DNA of 64,000 bases from Symbiodinium natans (Eukaryota > Sar > Dinophyceae > Suessiales > Symbiodiniaceae), in assembly GCA_905221605.1 (NCBI GenBank), contig CAJNDS010000268.1:70001-134000 (forward strand), read 5' to 3'. Positions 36,223 to 47,882 of this stretch are shown here, piece after piece. Position 1 is the stretch's first letter; each line of letters begins with the position of its first letter. The translations under genes were made by a program, and so were the position numbers. A model generated the notes under the pieces. That model saw nothing but the letters and a program-made list of their open reading frames with translations, was not told where the DNA came from and made no database searches.

Positions 36223-36489
36223 TTTCGGGCTTTGTGGGGCTTTCAGGTTTGGGCGTGCGAGGTGTCCCTGGGACAGTTTCAGGTGGAATAGTTTCCCTTC
36301 TATATGAGAGGCTTGCTTTTCAACGGTTTAGGGTTTAGAGTTTAGGGTTTAGGGTTGCAGGGGCTTACAGGGGCGTGTAGCTAAGTTCCTGTAGGACCCG
36401 GGCGTGTATGTCCCTTGTTGAGCTTAAGTGAAAACAGCAGCAAAATGGGGCTACTAGGGGCCCGCGCCACAGGTGTATCATGGGTTTCC

Positions 36490-36665
36490 GTACTGCCCCC
36501 CCTCTATCCTACCCCTCCCGCTCCCCCTAGGTACCCCCCTTAACTGAAGTAAGCCTTAATTAGTCTTTATCCCTAAAATGCCTTAACTATGGGGGCAATT
36601 TGGGGGGGAAGGGGGGGGGGGGGGGGGGGGGGGCGTCTAGAGGGGGGTCGTAAGGGAACCCATGA
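36490..36665. repeat. C-rich/G-rich foldback with poly-G tract
   Basis: Left arm CCCCCCTCTATCCTACCCC, right arm a run of about 24 G followed by CGTCTAGAGGGGGGTCGTAA then GGGAACC. It is related to 3735-3845. Confidence 0.45.
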
Positions 36666-36778
36666 AGGCCCCCTAAGCGTCCAGGAGGAGGGAACGTTCG
36701 GTAGCCCCCCTAAACCCTAAACCCGAACCCCTAAACCCTAAACCCTAAACCCTAAACCCTAAACCCCAAACCCCGAAG

Positions 36779-36864
36779 CCCTACCCTCTGCGGGGATGAA
36801 CTTGGACCCCAAAAGTTTCGCAGACGACCGAGGCTTCGCGCCGCCCCTGAAGGCGGGACTTTGT
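36779..36864 (+). CDS. candidate exon, unrecognised protein
   Basis: After CCCGAAG the frame contains MNLDPKSFADDRGFAPPLKA then GLC and reaches donor GTGAGG. The internal ATG could be a start codon. Confidence 0.4.
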
Positions 36865-37102
36865 GTGAGGGTTTAGGGTTTAGGGTTTAGGGTTTAGGGT
36901 TTAGGGTTTAGGGTTTAGGGTTTAGGGTTTAGGGTTTAGGGTTTAGGGTTTAGGGTGTGTGGAACTTGGGGTTCATGTTCCCCCTTATACTCGTAGTTTG
37001 GGGTGAGGGTTTAGGGTTTTAGGGTTTGTAGGGTTGATGTTTAGGGTTTAGGGTTTAGGGTTGAGGGTTTAGGGTTGAGGGTTTAGGGTTTAGGGTTTAG
37101 GG

Positions 37103-37153
37103 TTGGGATGTTCCCCCTTATACTCTCATCCAGTAAGGACTGTTAGTATGGGG
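37103..37153. mobile_element. MITE-like element, GGATGTTCCCCC family, deleted copy
   Basis: Both ends are intact (TTGGGATGTTCCCCCTTATA and GTATGGGGAACATCCCAA) but the centre is reduced to about 15 bp. A lone left end lies at 36971-37000. Confidence 0.6.
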
Positions 37154-37305
37154 AACATCCCAAGGTTAATGTGCTGAAACCTTGAACTGAAGGCCCCCTT
37201 CTCCAAAGGCCAGACCCTGAGGCAATGCAACGGAATACTTCTCATAGGTACTAGGACCCAGTTATTCCTAGGTTACTCCTGGGTCTAGGGTTTTGTTCTT
37301 AGGGC

Positions 37306-37506
37306 TTGTTCGGGTATTATAGATTCATGCTGGCTTGGGGCAGGGTGTCCCTTGTTTGGGATCCTTCGGACACTAGGCTTGACGATCTACGGTTTATGAT
37401 CGCCTATGGACATTCGGAATTCACCAACCGGCTTGGGTTTGCGGGCTTCGCGGTTACCGTCTTTGGAGCTTTTAGTTCGGGTACGCTATTTCAAGGGACC
37501 CTGTAA
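37306..37506 (+). CDS. uncertain 66-codon open frame
   Basis: The frame contains VWDPSDTRLDDLRFMIAYGH and a hydrophobic end (FAGFAVTVFGAF). An AG|G acceptor inside (GGGGCAG|GGTGTCC) could make it an exon. The first third overlaps repeat-derived sequence. No family. Confidence 0.25.
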   Translation: MFGYYRFMLAWGRVSLVWDPSDTRLDDLRFMIAYGHSEFTNRLGFAGFAVTVFGAFSSGTLFQGTL

Positions 37507-37793
37507 AACGCCGTGGTTGGGAGCCGAAGTTGATTTCGGCAGTTTCTGGATGAAGCTTCCTCATTGGTTTCGGGGTTCAGGGTTTAGGTAACTCTGCCCC
37601 AAGACCTCTAAACTCCTGTCCTATACTGCATCTCCCTGTGTGCGGCCTTCTTTCTTGCGTGCCCTAACTCTAAACCCTAAACCCTAAACCCCTAAACCCT
37701 AAACCCTAAACCCTAAACCAGAAGCCCCAAACCCTAAATAGCTTCCGTTTAAAGTACCCAAAGAAGCTACCAAGGGAGCCCTTGTCTTCCTAG

Positions 37794-40080
<2,287 letters not shown>

Positions 40081-40144
40081 GTAGGATGTAGCCCTAAACC
40101 CTAAACCCTAAACCCTAAACCCTAAACCCTAAACCCTAAACCCT

Positions 40145-40238
40145 AAACTCCTAAACTCCTAAACTCCTAAACTCCTAACCTCCTAAACTCCTAAACTCCT
40201 AGACTCCTAAACTCCTAAACTCCTAAACTCTAAACCCT
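40145..40238. repeat. 8-bp CTCCTAAA satellite
   Basis: About eleven units of CTCCTAAA, a derivative of CCCTAAA, directly after eight standard units. Confidence 0.8.
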
Positions 40239-40959
40239 ACAGTACGAAACCAAGGGGGGCGTCGGTTGAGGACGTTGAGGTCTTAGGGGGTTTGGGCTTG
40301 TGGAATTCCCATGTTTTTTCGGGCAGGCTACTGTTTAGGGTTTAGGAGGGTTTTAGGGCTTTCGAGCTTTTGAACTTTTAAGGGTTGTGGGTGGGGCAAA
40401 ATTGGGCTCGAGGCTCTATGTCACTCCAGCATCGTTTCTGCAGACCAGTCGCTAAACCCTTGCTGAACGCAGGGTTAGGGGTTCGGGTTGAGGGTTAGGG
40501 TTTAGGGTCTATAGGGTTTTACTCCTACAGCCTACATCCTACACGGTCCCACGCCTCTGCACCTAAAAGTTCAAAAGCTCGAAAGCCCCCAAATCCTCCT
40601 AAACCCTAAGCCCGAAACCCTAAACCCGAAAACCTAAGTCCTAAACCCTAAACCCTAAACCCTAAACCCTAAACCCTAAACCCTAAACCCTAAACCCTAA
40701 ACCCTAAACCCTAAACCCTAAACCCTAAACGCCCCAAGGCCCCCTCCCAGACCATCTCAAGTAGGCTCTGATGCTCCTCGCCACACCGACGATCCCGCCC
40801 ATGGCGAGGTGCGATCCTATGCACTTCGTACCCTGAACCCCACACCCTAAACCCTAAACCCTAGCCCTAAACCCTAGCCCTAAACCCCAAACCCTAAACC
40901 CCAAACCCTAAACCCTGGGCTCCTTAGGGTTTAGGGGGCTTAGGGCCTCTCTCAGAGCA

Positions 40960-41053
40960 GTTTCATGGGCCCCTCTTTCATGGGTTCGGATGCAAGGGCC
41001 CTGAATTTGTTTCGGGCACATAAGGGGTATATGGTGCAGCGTCGCTGCCCCCC

Positions 41054-41085
<32 letters not shown>

Positions 41086-41110
41086 ATGGTACCCCCCCCC
41101 CCCCCCATGG
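40960..41110. repeat. dispersed element fragment with poly-C tract
   Basis: GGTTCGGATGCAAGGGCCCT and CACATAAGGGGTATA match the family described at 50735. A C run of about 30 interrupted once follows. Confidence 0.5.
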
Positions 41111-41199
41111 CCCCCACCCCAAATTCTTTCCCCGCCCCGCCCCCCTGTGGTTTGGGCCCCCCTGTGGGGTGGTGTGGTTGGGGTTTGGGTTTGTTTAGG

Positions 41200-42060
41200 G
41201 TTTAGGGCTTAGGGTTGAGGGTTGAGGGTTAAGGGTTGAGGGTTTAGGGTTTTAGGGTTTTAGGGTTTTAGGGTTTAGGGCTAGGGTTTAGGGTTTGGGG
41301 TTTGGGGTTTAGGGTTTAGGGTCCCCGCCCCGCCCCCCTGTGGTTTGGGCCTCCCTGTGGGGTGCTGTGGTTGGGGTTTGGGTTGAGGGTTGAGGGTTTA
41401 GGGTTTAGGGTTTAGGGTTTAGGGGTTTAGGGGTTTAGGGGTTTAGGGGTTTAGGGGTTTTGGGTTTTGGGTTTAGGGTTTAGGGTTTGGGGGGGGCTGG
41501 GGGGGGGGATACCATGGGGGTGTTTGGGGGGGGGGGGGGGTACCGACACGCGACACGGAACCATATAAGGGGTATATAAAGGGGTATATAAGGGGTACCC
41601 TTTCAAGGGCCCATACTAAGGGAGTTTCCAATGAGAGCCCAAGGATCCGGTCGTTGAGGGTTGGGGGTTAGGGTTTAGGGTTTGGGGTTTAGGGTTTGGG
41701 GTTTAGGGTGTAGGGTTTCGCTTCATGGGTTTTGGGGGGTTCAAAGGCTTCGGGTTTAGGCATCTTATAGTTTTGAAGCTTGAAGGCTTTAATTCAGGCT
41801 TTGGGGTGCTTTTCGGGTTTTCATTCTGTGTTTTGTGGGTTTGGAGAGTTTGGTTGCGAGTGTAGGCTGCTAAGGAAGTGGCTTGTGTAAATACTTTGCA
41901 CAGTTTCGTTCTTTTCGGCTTGGAAAGGCAGAAACTATCACTTCGTGTTTCGAGTTCAGCTTCAGGTTTTAGGTTGGGGGGGGGGGGGGGGTTCAGGCGG
42001 GTTCAGGGTTTCGGGTTCAGGGTTTGATGTTGTAAGTTTAGGGTTTAGGGTTTAGGTTTT
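41200..42060. repeat. degenerate TTTAGGG-rich region with poly-G runs
   Basis: Mixed TTTAGGG, TTGAGGG and GGGGTTTA units, G runs at about 41522-41541 and 41975-41991, one copy of a dispersed element (41563-41640), and a duplicated phrase CCCCGCCCCGCCCCCCTGTG at 41131 and 41324. No gene supported. Confidence 0.6.
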
Positions 42061-42223
42061 AGGGTTTAGCAATGGGGTTTAGGGTTTAGGGTTATGCGTT
42101 CACGAATGACACTCGGCACTGTAATGCATTCGATTTTCGTTTCTTGTTGTGTCATGAAAAGCTTGGTGGTATTGGCCCTAAACCCTGAACCCTGAACCCT
42201 AAACCCTAAACCCTAAACCTCAG

Positions 42224-42297
42224 ACGGAGCAGCCCCCAACCTTATAACGGCCAAGGCTTACTGGTCTAAGCTCGGTCCTGCCAGTGAGAAGTTATGA
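42224..42297 (+). CDS. candidate terminal exon
   Basis: Acceptor ACCTCAG. The frame contains GAAPNLITAKAYWSKLGPAS then EKL and TGA at 42295-42297. It is the nearest good stop downstream of the 37794-40080 chain. Confidence 0.45.
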
Positions 42298-42487
42298 AAG
42301 CCACTGTTTGAATGTTGGGGGCCTCCGGGTTTAACCATATAAGGCCTGTTAGGGATTTTTGGGGTTTAGGGTTTAGGGTTTAGGGCTACATCCCAAAAAT
42401 GTAAGCCTTGCGCCCCAAACCCTAAACCCTCTAGTGGCATGACCGTCAAGTTTCTACGCCATTGTGATGCAACGTTCGTGCTTGTAG

Positions 42488-42553
42488 GTATGATGTTGGG
42501 GGAAAGTTGGAGTTCGTTGTTTTGGTTTGGTGGCTCAACCAGGCATCGAATCC
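42488..42553 (+). CDS. candidate exon, unrecognised protein
   Basis: Acceptor CTTGTAG and donor GTTAGG. The frame reads YDVGGKLEFVVLVWWLNQAS then NP. Hydrophobic centre. Confidence 0.4.
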
Positions 42554-42592
42554 GTTAGGAACTGCCCAACTCTGTCATTCTGCAGCGACCTT

Positions 42593-42694
42593 ACTGTTGG
42601 TTAGCAGTGAATAGGGGAATGAGGCACCCCATATAATCCCTTAGAGGGTCTATGTAGGGGCCCTTCATTCCCTCATTCCCTGCTCACCAACAGT
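42593..42694. mobile_element. MITE-like element, GGAATGAGG family, copy 2
   Basis: Left ACTGTTGGTTAGCAGTGAAT, right CCTGCTCACCAACAGT, inverted; interior GGGGAATGAGGCACCCCATA, TAATCCCTTA and CATTCCCTCATTCCC as in 7956-8059. Confidence 0.6.
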
Positions 42695-42898
42695 GAGTGA
42701 CAGGCAGCCGTTGACGCACCTCCTTCCAGACTACGTCGTTCTGGACGTTGAGGACCCCTGCGCCTCCAGGTCTTCGGAGCTTCGAGGCTTCAGGGTCAAA
42801 GATTGAAGTTCTGAACCCTAATTTATCCCTAAACCCTAAGCCCTAAACAATTACTAAGCCCTGAACCCTAGACCCACTTCAAGCCACATCCTTTTCAG

Positions 42899-42933
42899 CT
42901 CTGAACAAGAGGCTGTGAGACTTGATTCTCATG
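42899..42933 (+). CDS. candidate exon, unrecognised protein
   Basis: Acceptor TTTTCAG and donor GTTTAG. SEQEAVRLDSH joins in phase to a preceding piece at 42729-42768 (YVVLDVEDPCAS, acceptor CTTCCAG, donor GTCTTC) and to 43240 onward (GPLERRILLQELKRPEMRR). The three-piece chain is the support. Confidence 0.4.
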
Positions 42934-43329
42934 GTTTAGGGTCCAAGGTCCCTGGCCTCCCGAGATCCCAAACCCTAGATCCTAAACCCTAAACCCTAAA
43001 CTCTTTGGTATACTTGTTGTTTCAATCCGTGCAAAGATCTATCCCGAAACCCTAAACCCAAAACCCATGTAAATCCCTAATCCTAAACCCTAAACCCTAC
43101 ACCCAAAACCCTAAACCCTAAACCCTAAACCCGAAACCCTAAACCCTAAACCCTAAACCCTAAACCCTAAACCCTAAACCCTAAACCCTTCGACTTGCGA
43201 AGGAGACGCGCAAGTTCGGTGCGGGCGGTTTCCTTGCAGCAGGCCCTTTAGAGCGGCGCATTCTGCTTCAGGAGCTAAAGCGGCCTGAGATGAGAAGGGG
43301 CTTAGGGTTTAGGGTTTAAAGTTTAGGAT

Positions 43330-43428
43330 TGGAGGGCTTTGTAGGGTTTTGTAGGGTTTTGCAGGGTTTTGCAGGGTTTTGTAGGGTTTTGTAGGGTTTT
43401 GTAGGGTTTTGTAGGGTTTTGTAGGGTT
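43330..43428. repeat. 10-bp GTAGGGTTTT satellite
   Basis: About ten units of TTTTGTAGGG, two with TTTTGCAGGG. It differs from the standard heptamer by a three-base insertion. Confidence 0.8.
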
Positions 43429-43578
43429 GAAGGTTTAGTAAACGAGGTTTGTAGGTTTGTGGGAGTGTATTTTAGACGGGTTGGGGCATCGTGTGTTTAG
43501 GGTTCAGGGCACTGGTCGGTGTAGAGAGGGCCTCTCAAAAGGTGGAGAGTCAGAGCAAGTTGTCCAAAACCCTAATTG

Positions 43579-43685
43579 CCTTAGTAGCTGAGTGAGCACA
43601 CTTTACACTTTTTTGGGATACCATAATCCCCTATAGAACTGAAAGTGTACACCTTTTGTGGGGCTTATGAACTCAGCAACTAAGA
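43579..43685. mobile_element. MITE-like element with CTTAGTAGCTGAGT ends
   Basis: CCTTAGTAGCTGAGTGAG at the left and CTCAGCAACTAAG at the right are inverted with one mismatch. The inner arms GTGAGCACACTTTACACTTT and AAAGTGTACACC also pair. About 107 bp, AT-rich, no coding. Confidence 0.55.
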
Positions 43686-43719
43686 CGTAGGGGTTTCCGA
43701 ACTCAGGGGTATCCAAGGG

Positions 43720-43868
43720 ATATTTACTTCATGGACCCTGAATATGGTCCCTTACCTCCCCTAAAGGGTTCGGATGTGTGGGCCCTTGCTTGGTATAACG
43801 CAGAGAAGGGGTACCCTGTTAAGGGCCCAGACTAAGGGACCATGCAACTACCCTAAGAGGGTACTTTC
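43720..43868. repeat. dispersed element (GCAACTACCCTAAGAGGGTAC family)
   Basis: GGTTCGGATGTGTGGGCCCT, AAGGGGTACCCTGTTAAGGG, CCATGCAACTACCCTAAGAG. Similar words in the same order at 48226-48320, 50735-50970 and 54935-55055. Confidence 0.5.
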
Positions 43869-44176
43869 TTGGGTCCTCACCCAGCAGGCCCTAAACCCTA
43901 AACCCTAAACCCTAAACCCTAAACCCTAAACCCTAAACCCTAAACCCTAAACCCTAAACCTGAGTAAGCCCTAAGCCCTAAACCCTAAGCCCTTGAAACA
44001 TTATTCAGGAATATGTTTTCATGAGGCACTCTGAGGGCCATCCTAGTTATTGTAAGGGCATCCTCCTATTTGGGGGTCTATCTTAGGGGTTTAGGGTTTA
44101 GGGTTTAAGGTTTAGGGTTTAGGGTTTAGGGTTTCCTAAACCCTAAACCCTAAACCTTGCCTACTGGCGCCTTCAG

Positions 44177-44250
44177 GCTTCTGGGACCACCGATGGCAGG
44201 TGCTACCTGGAGCCTTCGCCAAGGAGTGCCGTGGGCTCAGGGGACTTAGG
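44177..44250 (+). CDS. candidate exon, unrecognised protein
   Basis: Acceptor CTTCAG, frame ASGTTDGRCYLEPSPRSAVG then SGDL, donor GTTCAT. No family. Confidence 0.35.
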
Positions 44251-44477
44251 GTTCATGGGGTTAGGGTTTAGGGTTTAGGGTTTAGGGTTTAGGGTTTAAC
44301 GCCTGGTGTGAGTCTGCTTAAGGGGCCTTCTCGATGTTTTCAGAATTTTCGGCCGGCCTCGGGTTGTTCAGAGGTGTTGTTGAGTGTTTTGGGAGAAACC
44401 CTAAACTCCCTAACCCCTAAACCCTAGACCCTAAACCCTAAATGGTGATGGTTGACGAATAATCCTAGCCAAGCAAG

Positions 44478-44629
44478 TCAAGCATCACAAGCCGGGATGC
44501 CGGGGTTGACAGGCTCAAGCCCAGCGGAATGCGGTTTAGGGTTTAGGGTTTAGGGTTTAGGGTTTAAGGTTAGGGTCCAGGGCATTGAGCAAAACTCTGA
44601 GCTTGCGGTTCAAACGTCGGAGTTGTTAG
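44478..44629 (+). CDS. candidate last two exons of an unrecognised gene
   Basis: Exon 44478-44533 reads SSITSRDAGVDRLKPSGM after AGCAAG and leaves by GTTTAG. Exon 44602-44629 joins in phase, reads LRFKRRSC and stops at TAG. The basic C-terminus is short, so confidence is limited. Confidence 0.35.
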
Positions 44630-45353
44630 GACCGGACGTTTAGGACCCCGTCACAAACTCTAGAGCCCCGAGCCCTAAACCCTAAGCCCAAAACCCTAAA
44701 CCCTAAACCCCTAGAATCCTAACTCTGAACGTTCTTGAGCCTCCACTGTCAAGACGCACCTACTGATGTCCTGACCACAAGGTCCCCTGAATCGATAAAA
44801 CAGCCTCAAGCCCGAAACCCTAAGCCCTAAACCCTAAACCCTAAACCCTAAGCTCACATCGTCCCGGGGTTAGGGCTTGGGGCCTGTGGCGATCATGGAG
44901 CTGCCGCTGCGCCGGCGGCAGCTGACGCGCGACTGCGTTCGCGTTTCGGCACTTCCATAACCGCTCTTATAGGGCTTCGTAGGGTTTAGGATTTAGGGTT
45001 TAGGGTGTAGAGTGTAGGGTGTAGGGTGTAGGGCTAGGGCTTACAAGGCGGCAGGTGAAAACAACAGCAAAAGCACCCAGGTTTCAAGATCTAGAGTTAG
45101 AGGTTTGGGGTTAAGGGTCTAGGGTTTAGGAGTTAGGGTATACGGTATAGGTTTCAGGGTTTAGGGTTCAGGGTCTAGGGTTAGGGTTTAGGGTTTGGGG
45201 TTTAGGGTTTAGGATTTAGGGTTTAGGGTTTAGGGTTTAGGGTTTAGGGTTTAGGGTTTAGGGTTTAGGGTTTAGGGTTTAGGGTACCCGAGGATGCATT
45301 TTCCTCCTGGGCGTCGCTTCCACGGCATGGACGCTTGCCTGTTGGGTTGGCAG

Positions 45354-45394
45354 GAGGCTTCTCAGTGGCAGGGGCGTCTGCATGAGCAAGTCCG
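45354..45394 (+). CDS. candidate exon, unrecognised protein
   Basis: Acceptor TTGGCAG, frame EASQWQGRLHEQV, donor GTTTAG. It joins in phase to 45719-45753 (RTEPRKDYEAS) and then a piece from about 45862 (CPRYLGTTKSRLRTCPPIQ). Confidence 0.35.
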
Positions 45395-46213
45395 GTTTAG
45401 GGTTTAGGGTTTAGGGTTTAGGGTTTAGGGTTTAGGGTTTAGCGTTTAGGTAGCCCAGTTGCACCCTTTTCCCCCTTTGTTGGTTCAAGGTCCCCTTACA
45501 AAGTAGCCATCACCCCAAAAGCGGGTGCCCGTTTTCTTAGTATGGGTTTTTGGGCTACCAAGTCTTCAGCAGCCAAATGCATCAGGGTGCAAGGTCCCTT
45601 GACTAAATGCGGCTTCGACAGAACGCAGGTGGGCTGTAACCATGCACGCATTCCACACATAGAACCGATGCTCCGCTAGACATATGCATTTCCCGGCCAT
45701 CTACATCATCTTGACGAGTCGCACAGAGCCCAGAAAAGACTACGAGGCCTCTGGTTTTTAGGGATTTGGGTTGTCGTTGTTATTCCCTGAACCCTGAACC
45801 CTAAACCCTAAACCCTAAACCCTGAACCCTGAACTCTGAACCCTAAACCCTAAAATAGATCGAAGGTTGCCCTCGCTACTTAGGCACCACGAAGAGTAGA
45901 CTCCGAACCTGCCCCCCTATTCAGTTACCGACCGCACTACCCCAGTTTAGGGTTTAGTGTTTAGGGTTTAGGGTAGGGTTTAGGGTTTAGGGTTTAGGGT
46001 TTAGGGTTTCGGGTTTCGGGTTTCGGGTTTCGGGTTTAGGGTTTAGGGTTTAGGGTTTAGGGTTAGGGTGTAGGGTTTAGGGTTTACGGTCCTATAGTCT
46101 TATTGTCTGAACTGCCCACGACACCTATTCTACTGAAATGAGCCCGATAACCCAGAATCCAGCTGTGCGGTCAGGATCGGACCAGTTGGGCTGACTCCAA
46201 AAGTCCGCCAGGC

Positions 46214-46249
46214 TTTTTTTTTTTTTTTTTGGGGGGGGGGGGGGGGGGG
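46214..46249. repeat. poly-T then poly-G tract
   Basis: 17 T followed directly by about 19 G. Read on the minus strand this is poly-C then poly-A, the same arrangement as at 54199 and 62181. Confidence 0.8.
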
Positions 46250-46986
46250 TGGCGGCTGAAAGGTTCTTGGAGTCTTTAGGTTCATTGATCTAGGGGTTCG
46301 GGTTTAGGGTTTTAGGGTCCCTATACCCTAAACCCCATTGACATGCTACTGAGGGCTGTCTGGCTCGGCACCACATCCCAATCCCTACACCCAGACTGAA
46401 GCTTGAGCTGTGGCGCTTGAGCTTCTTCAGGTCTGATAGGATGCCCAGTAGGCCCCCGTGGCACTCCGATTGCATTTATTTTGTCAGTGGTTGGGTTTTC
46501 TAAACCCTAAACCCTAGAGCCTAAACCCTAAACCCTAAACCCTATACACCCAAAAGGGTGAGGCCTACTCGGGGCCTCGTCTTCGGTTTGCTGAGAAACG
46601 AAACCCCGAAAGCCCCAGGGTTTGGGACACAACCCCAGGGGTTAGGGCTGTAACTTGGCTGTCTTCTGGTTGGCTCTTGGGACTTTAACTTTTTGGGTTT
46701 CCTTATAACTACAATAGAGGGGCTAAAAGTTTAACTTTTAGGAGGGGTTCAGAAGTCTGCCAAGGTAAATTTTCGGGCATTTATAGGTTTTTGGCTTCAG
46801 GGCTTAGGTAGCTCTAACATCCGCCATGTCTCCTTATCCTACACCCAACACCCCGCATTTGGAAGCTCCCTGAAACCAATAAGCCGGGGTTTAGGGTTTA
46901 GGGTTTAGGGTTTAGGGTTTAGCGTTCCACACCCAGAAAGTAGCCTACACCCCAGGGGCCCGAAACTGTGCACACCTACAAAGCAG

Positions 46987-47058
46987 GGCGCGGCCAGCCC
47001 TGCACGCACTGCCCGGGCGAGGATGAGGGCGCAGACCTTCGGCCCTCAACTTAGCTCC
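46987..47058 (+). CDS. candidate exon upstream of the methyltransferase
   Basis: Acceptor AAAGCAG and donor GTTTAG, 24 codons, phase 0 at both ends, reading GAASPARTARARMRAQTFGP then QLSS. It could be an N-terminal exon of the gene beginning at 47883, but nothing links them except phase. Confidence 0.3.
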
Positions 47059-47567
47059 GTTTAGGGCTTAGGGTTTGGGGTTTGGGGTTTGGGGTTTGGG
47101 GTTTGGGGTTTAGGGTTTAGGGTGTAGGGTGTAGGGTGTAGGGTTTAGGGTTTAGGGAGAGTTCATGGTTGGTTCTAAGTCGGGTTATACCTACCCCCAA
47201 CAAGGGTTCTAGCCAACTTATGCCCAGTCCTAACTGCCCATGAACCTCCTGGTATGGTTGTAGTAGTTCTTGGTAGCCCTGTGGTACCCTTTTCACTTTT
47301 TTTGGTTCAGGGTTCCCTAAACCCTAAACCCTAGACCCCCCAAAAACCCTAAACCTTATAAAGTACCCAACCCTAAAAGAGGGTTCCCTTACTATTGTAC
47401 GGTTGCTGGGTCATCTGTGCGAGTTGCACTCAAGCCCTATGTAGGGTTTCGGGTGGAGAGGGTTTCGGGGGTAGCTATCAGGCTAGGGTTTATAGGGTTT
47501 AGGGTAAGGGTTCGTACCCTTCAAGCAAAGTCCAGGCTTCAGCTTGCTCGGGTTGGTTTAGGTTGAA

Positions 47568-47712
47568 AGGCCTAAAGGTATACTGGGCTTTGGAGTACTA
47601 TACTTTAATACTTTTTTTGGTTTTGGGTTCCCATTATACCTACTTATACCTAAAAAGTATATACTTTTTTTCCTGGGTCTACTCCAGAGGTAGGTATAAG
47701 GCCTAAAGGTAT
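47568..47712. repeat. AT-rich insert between 14-bp direct repeats
   Basis: AGGCCTAAAGGTAT occurs at 47568-47581 and 47699-47712. Between them is an AT-rich 117-bp segment with TATACTTTAATAC and AAAAAGTATATAC that can fold back. It may be a small insertion with a long target duplication. Confidence 0.5.
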
Positions 47713-47882
47713 GGGGTTCGCATAGGAGATTCAGGACGTAATTCGGGGTATATGTGCGGCTCATCGGGAGTTGGGTCCAAGTTTTTGGGACTTAGGTTGT
47801 AGAGGACTAAACCCTAAACCCTAAACCCTAAACCCTAAACCCTAAACCCTAAACCGATTTTGCTCCTGACTGAGGCACCCAG

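Noticed and set aside
37306-37506. Independent membrane protein from the hydrophobic C-terminal half of this open frame
   Set aside because: The hydrophobic part overlaps degenerate GGGTTT-derived sequence and lacks a second span; kept only as a low-confidence open frame.
46391-46475. Minus-strand start exon (MQSECHGGLLGILSDLKKLK)
   Set aside because: The + strand is open over the same bases with equally good splice signals, so no strand can be chosen from sequence alone.
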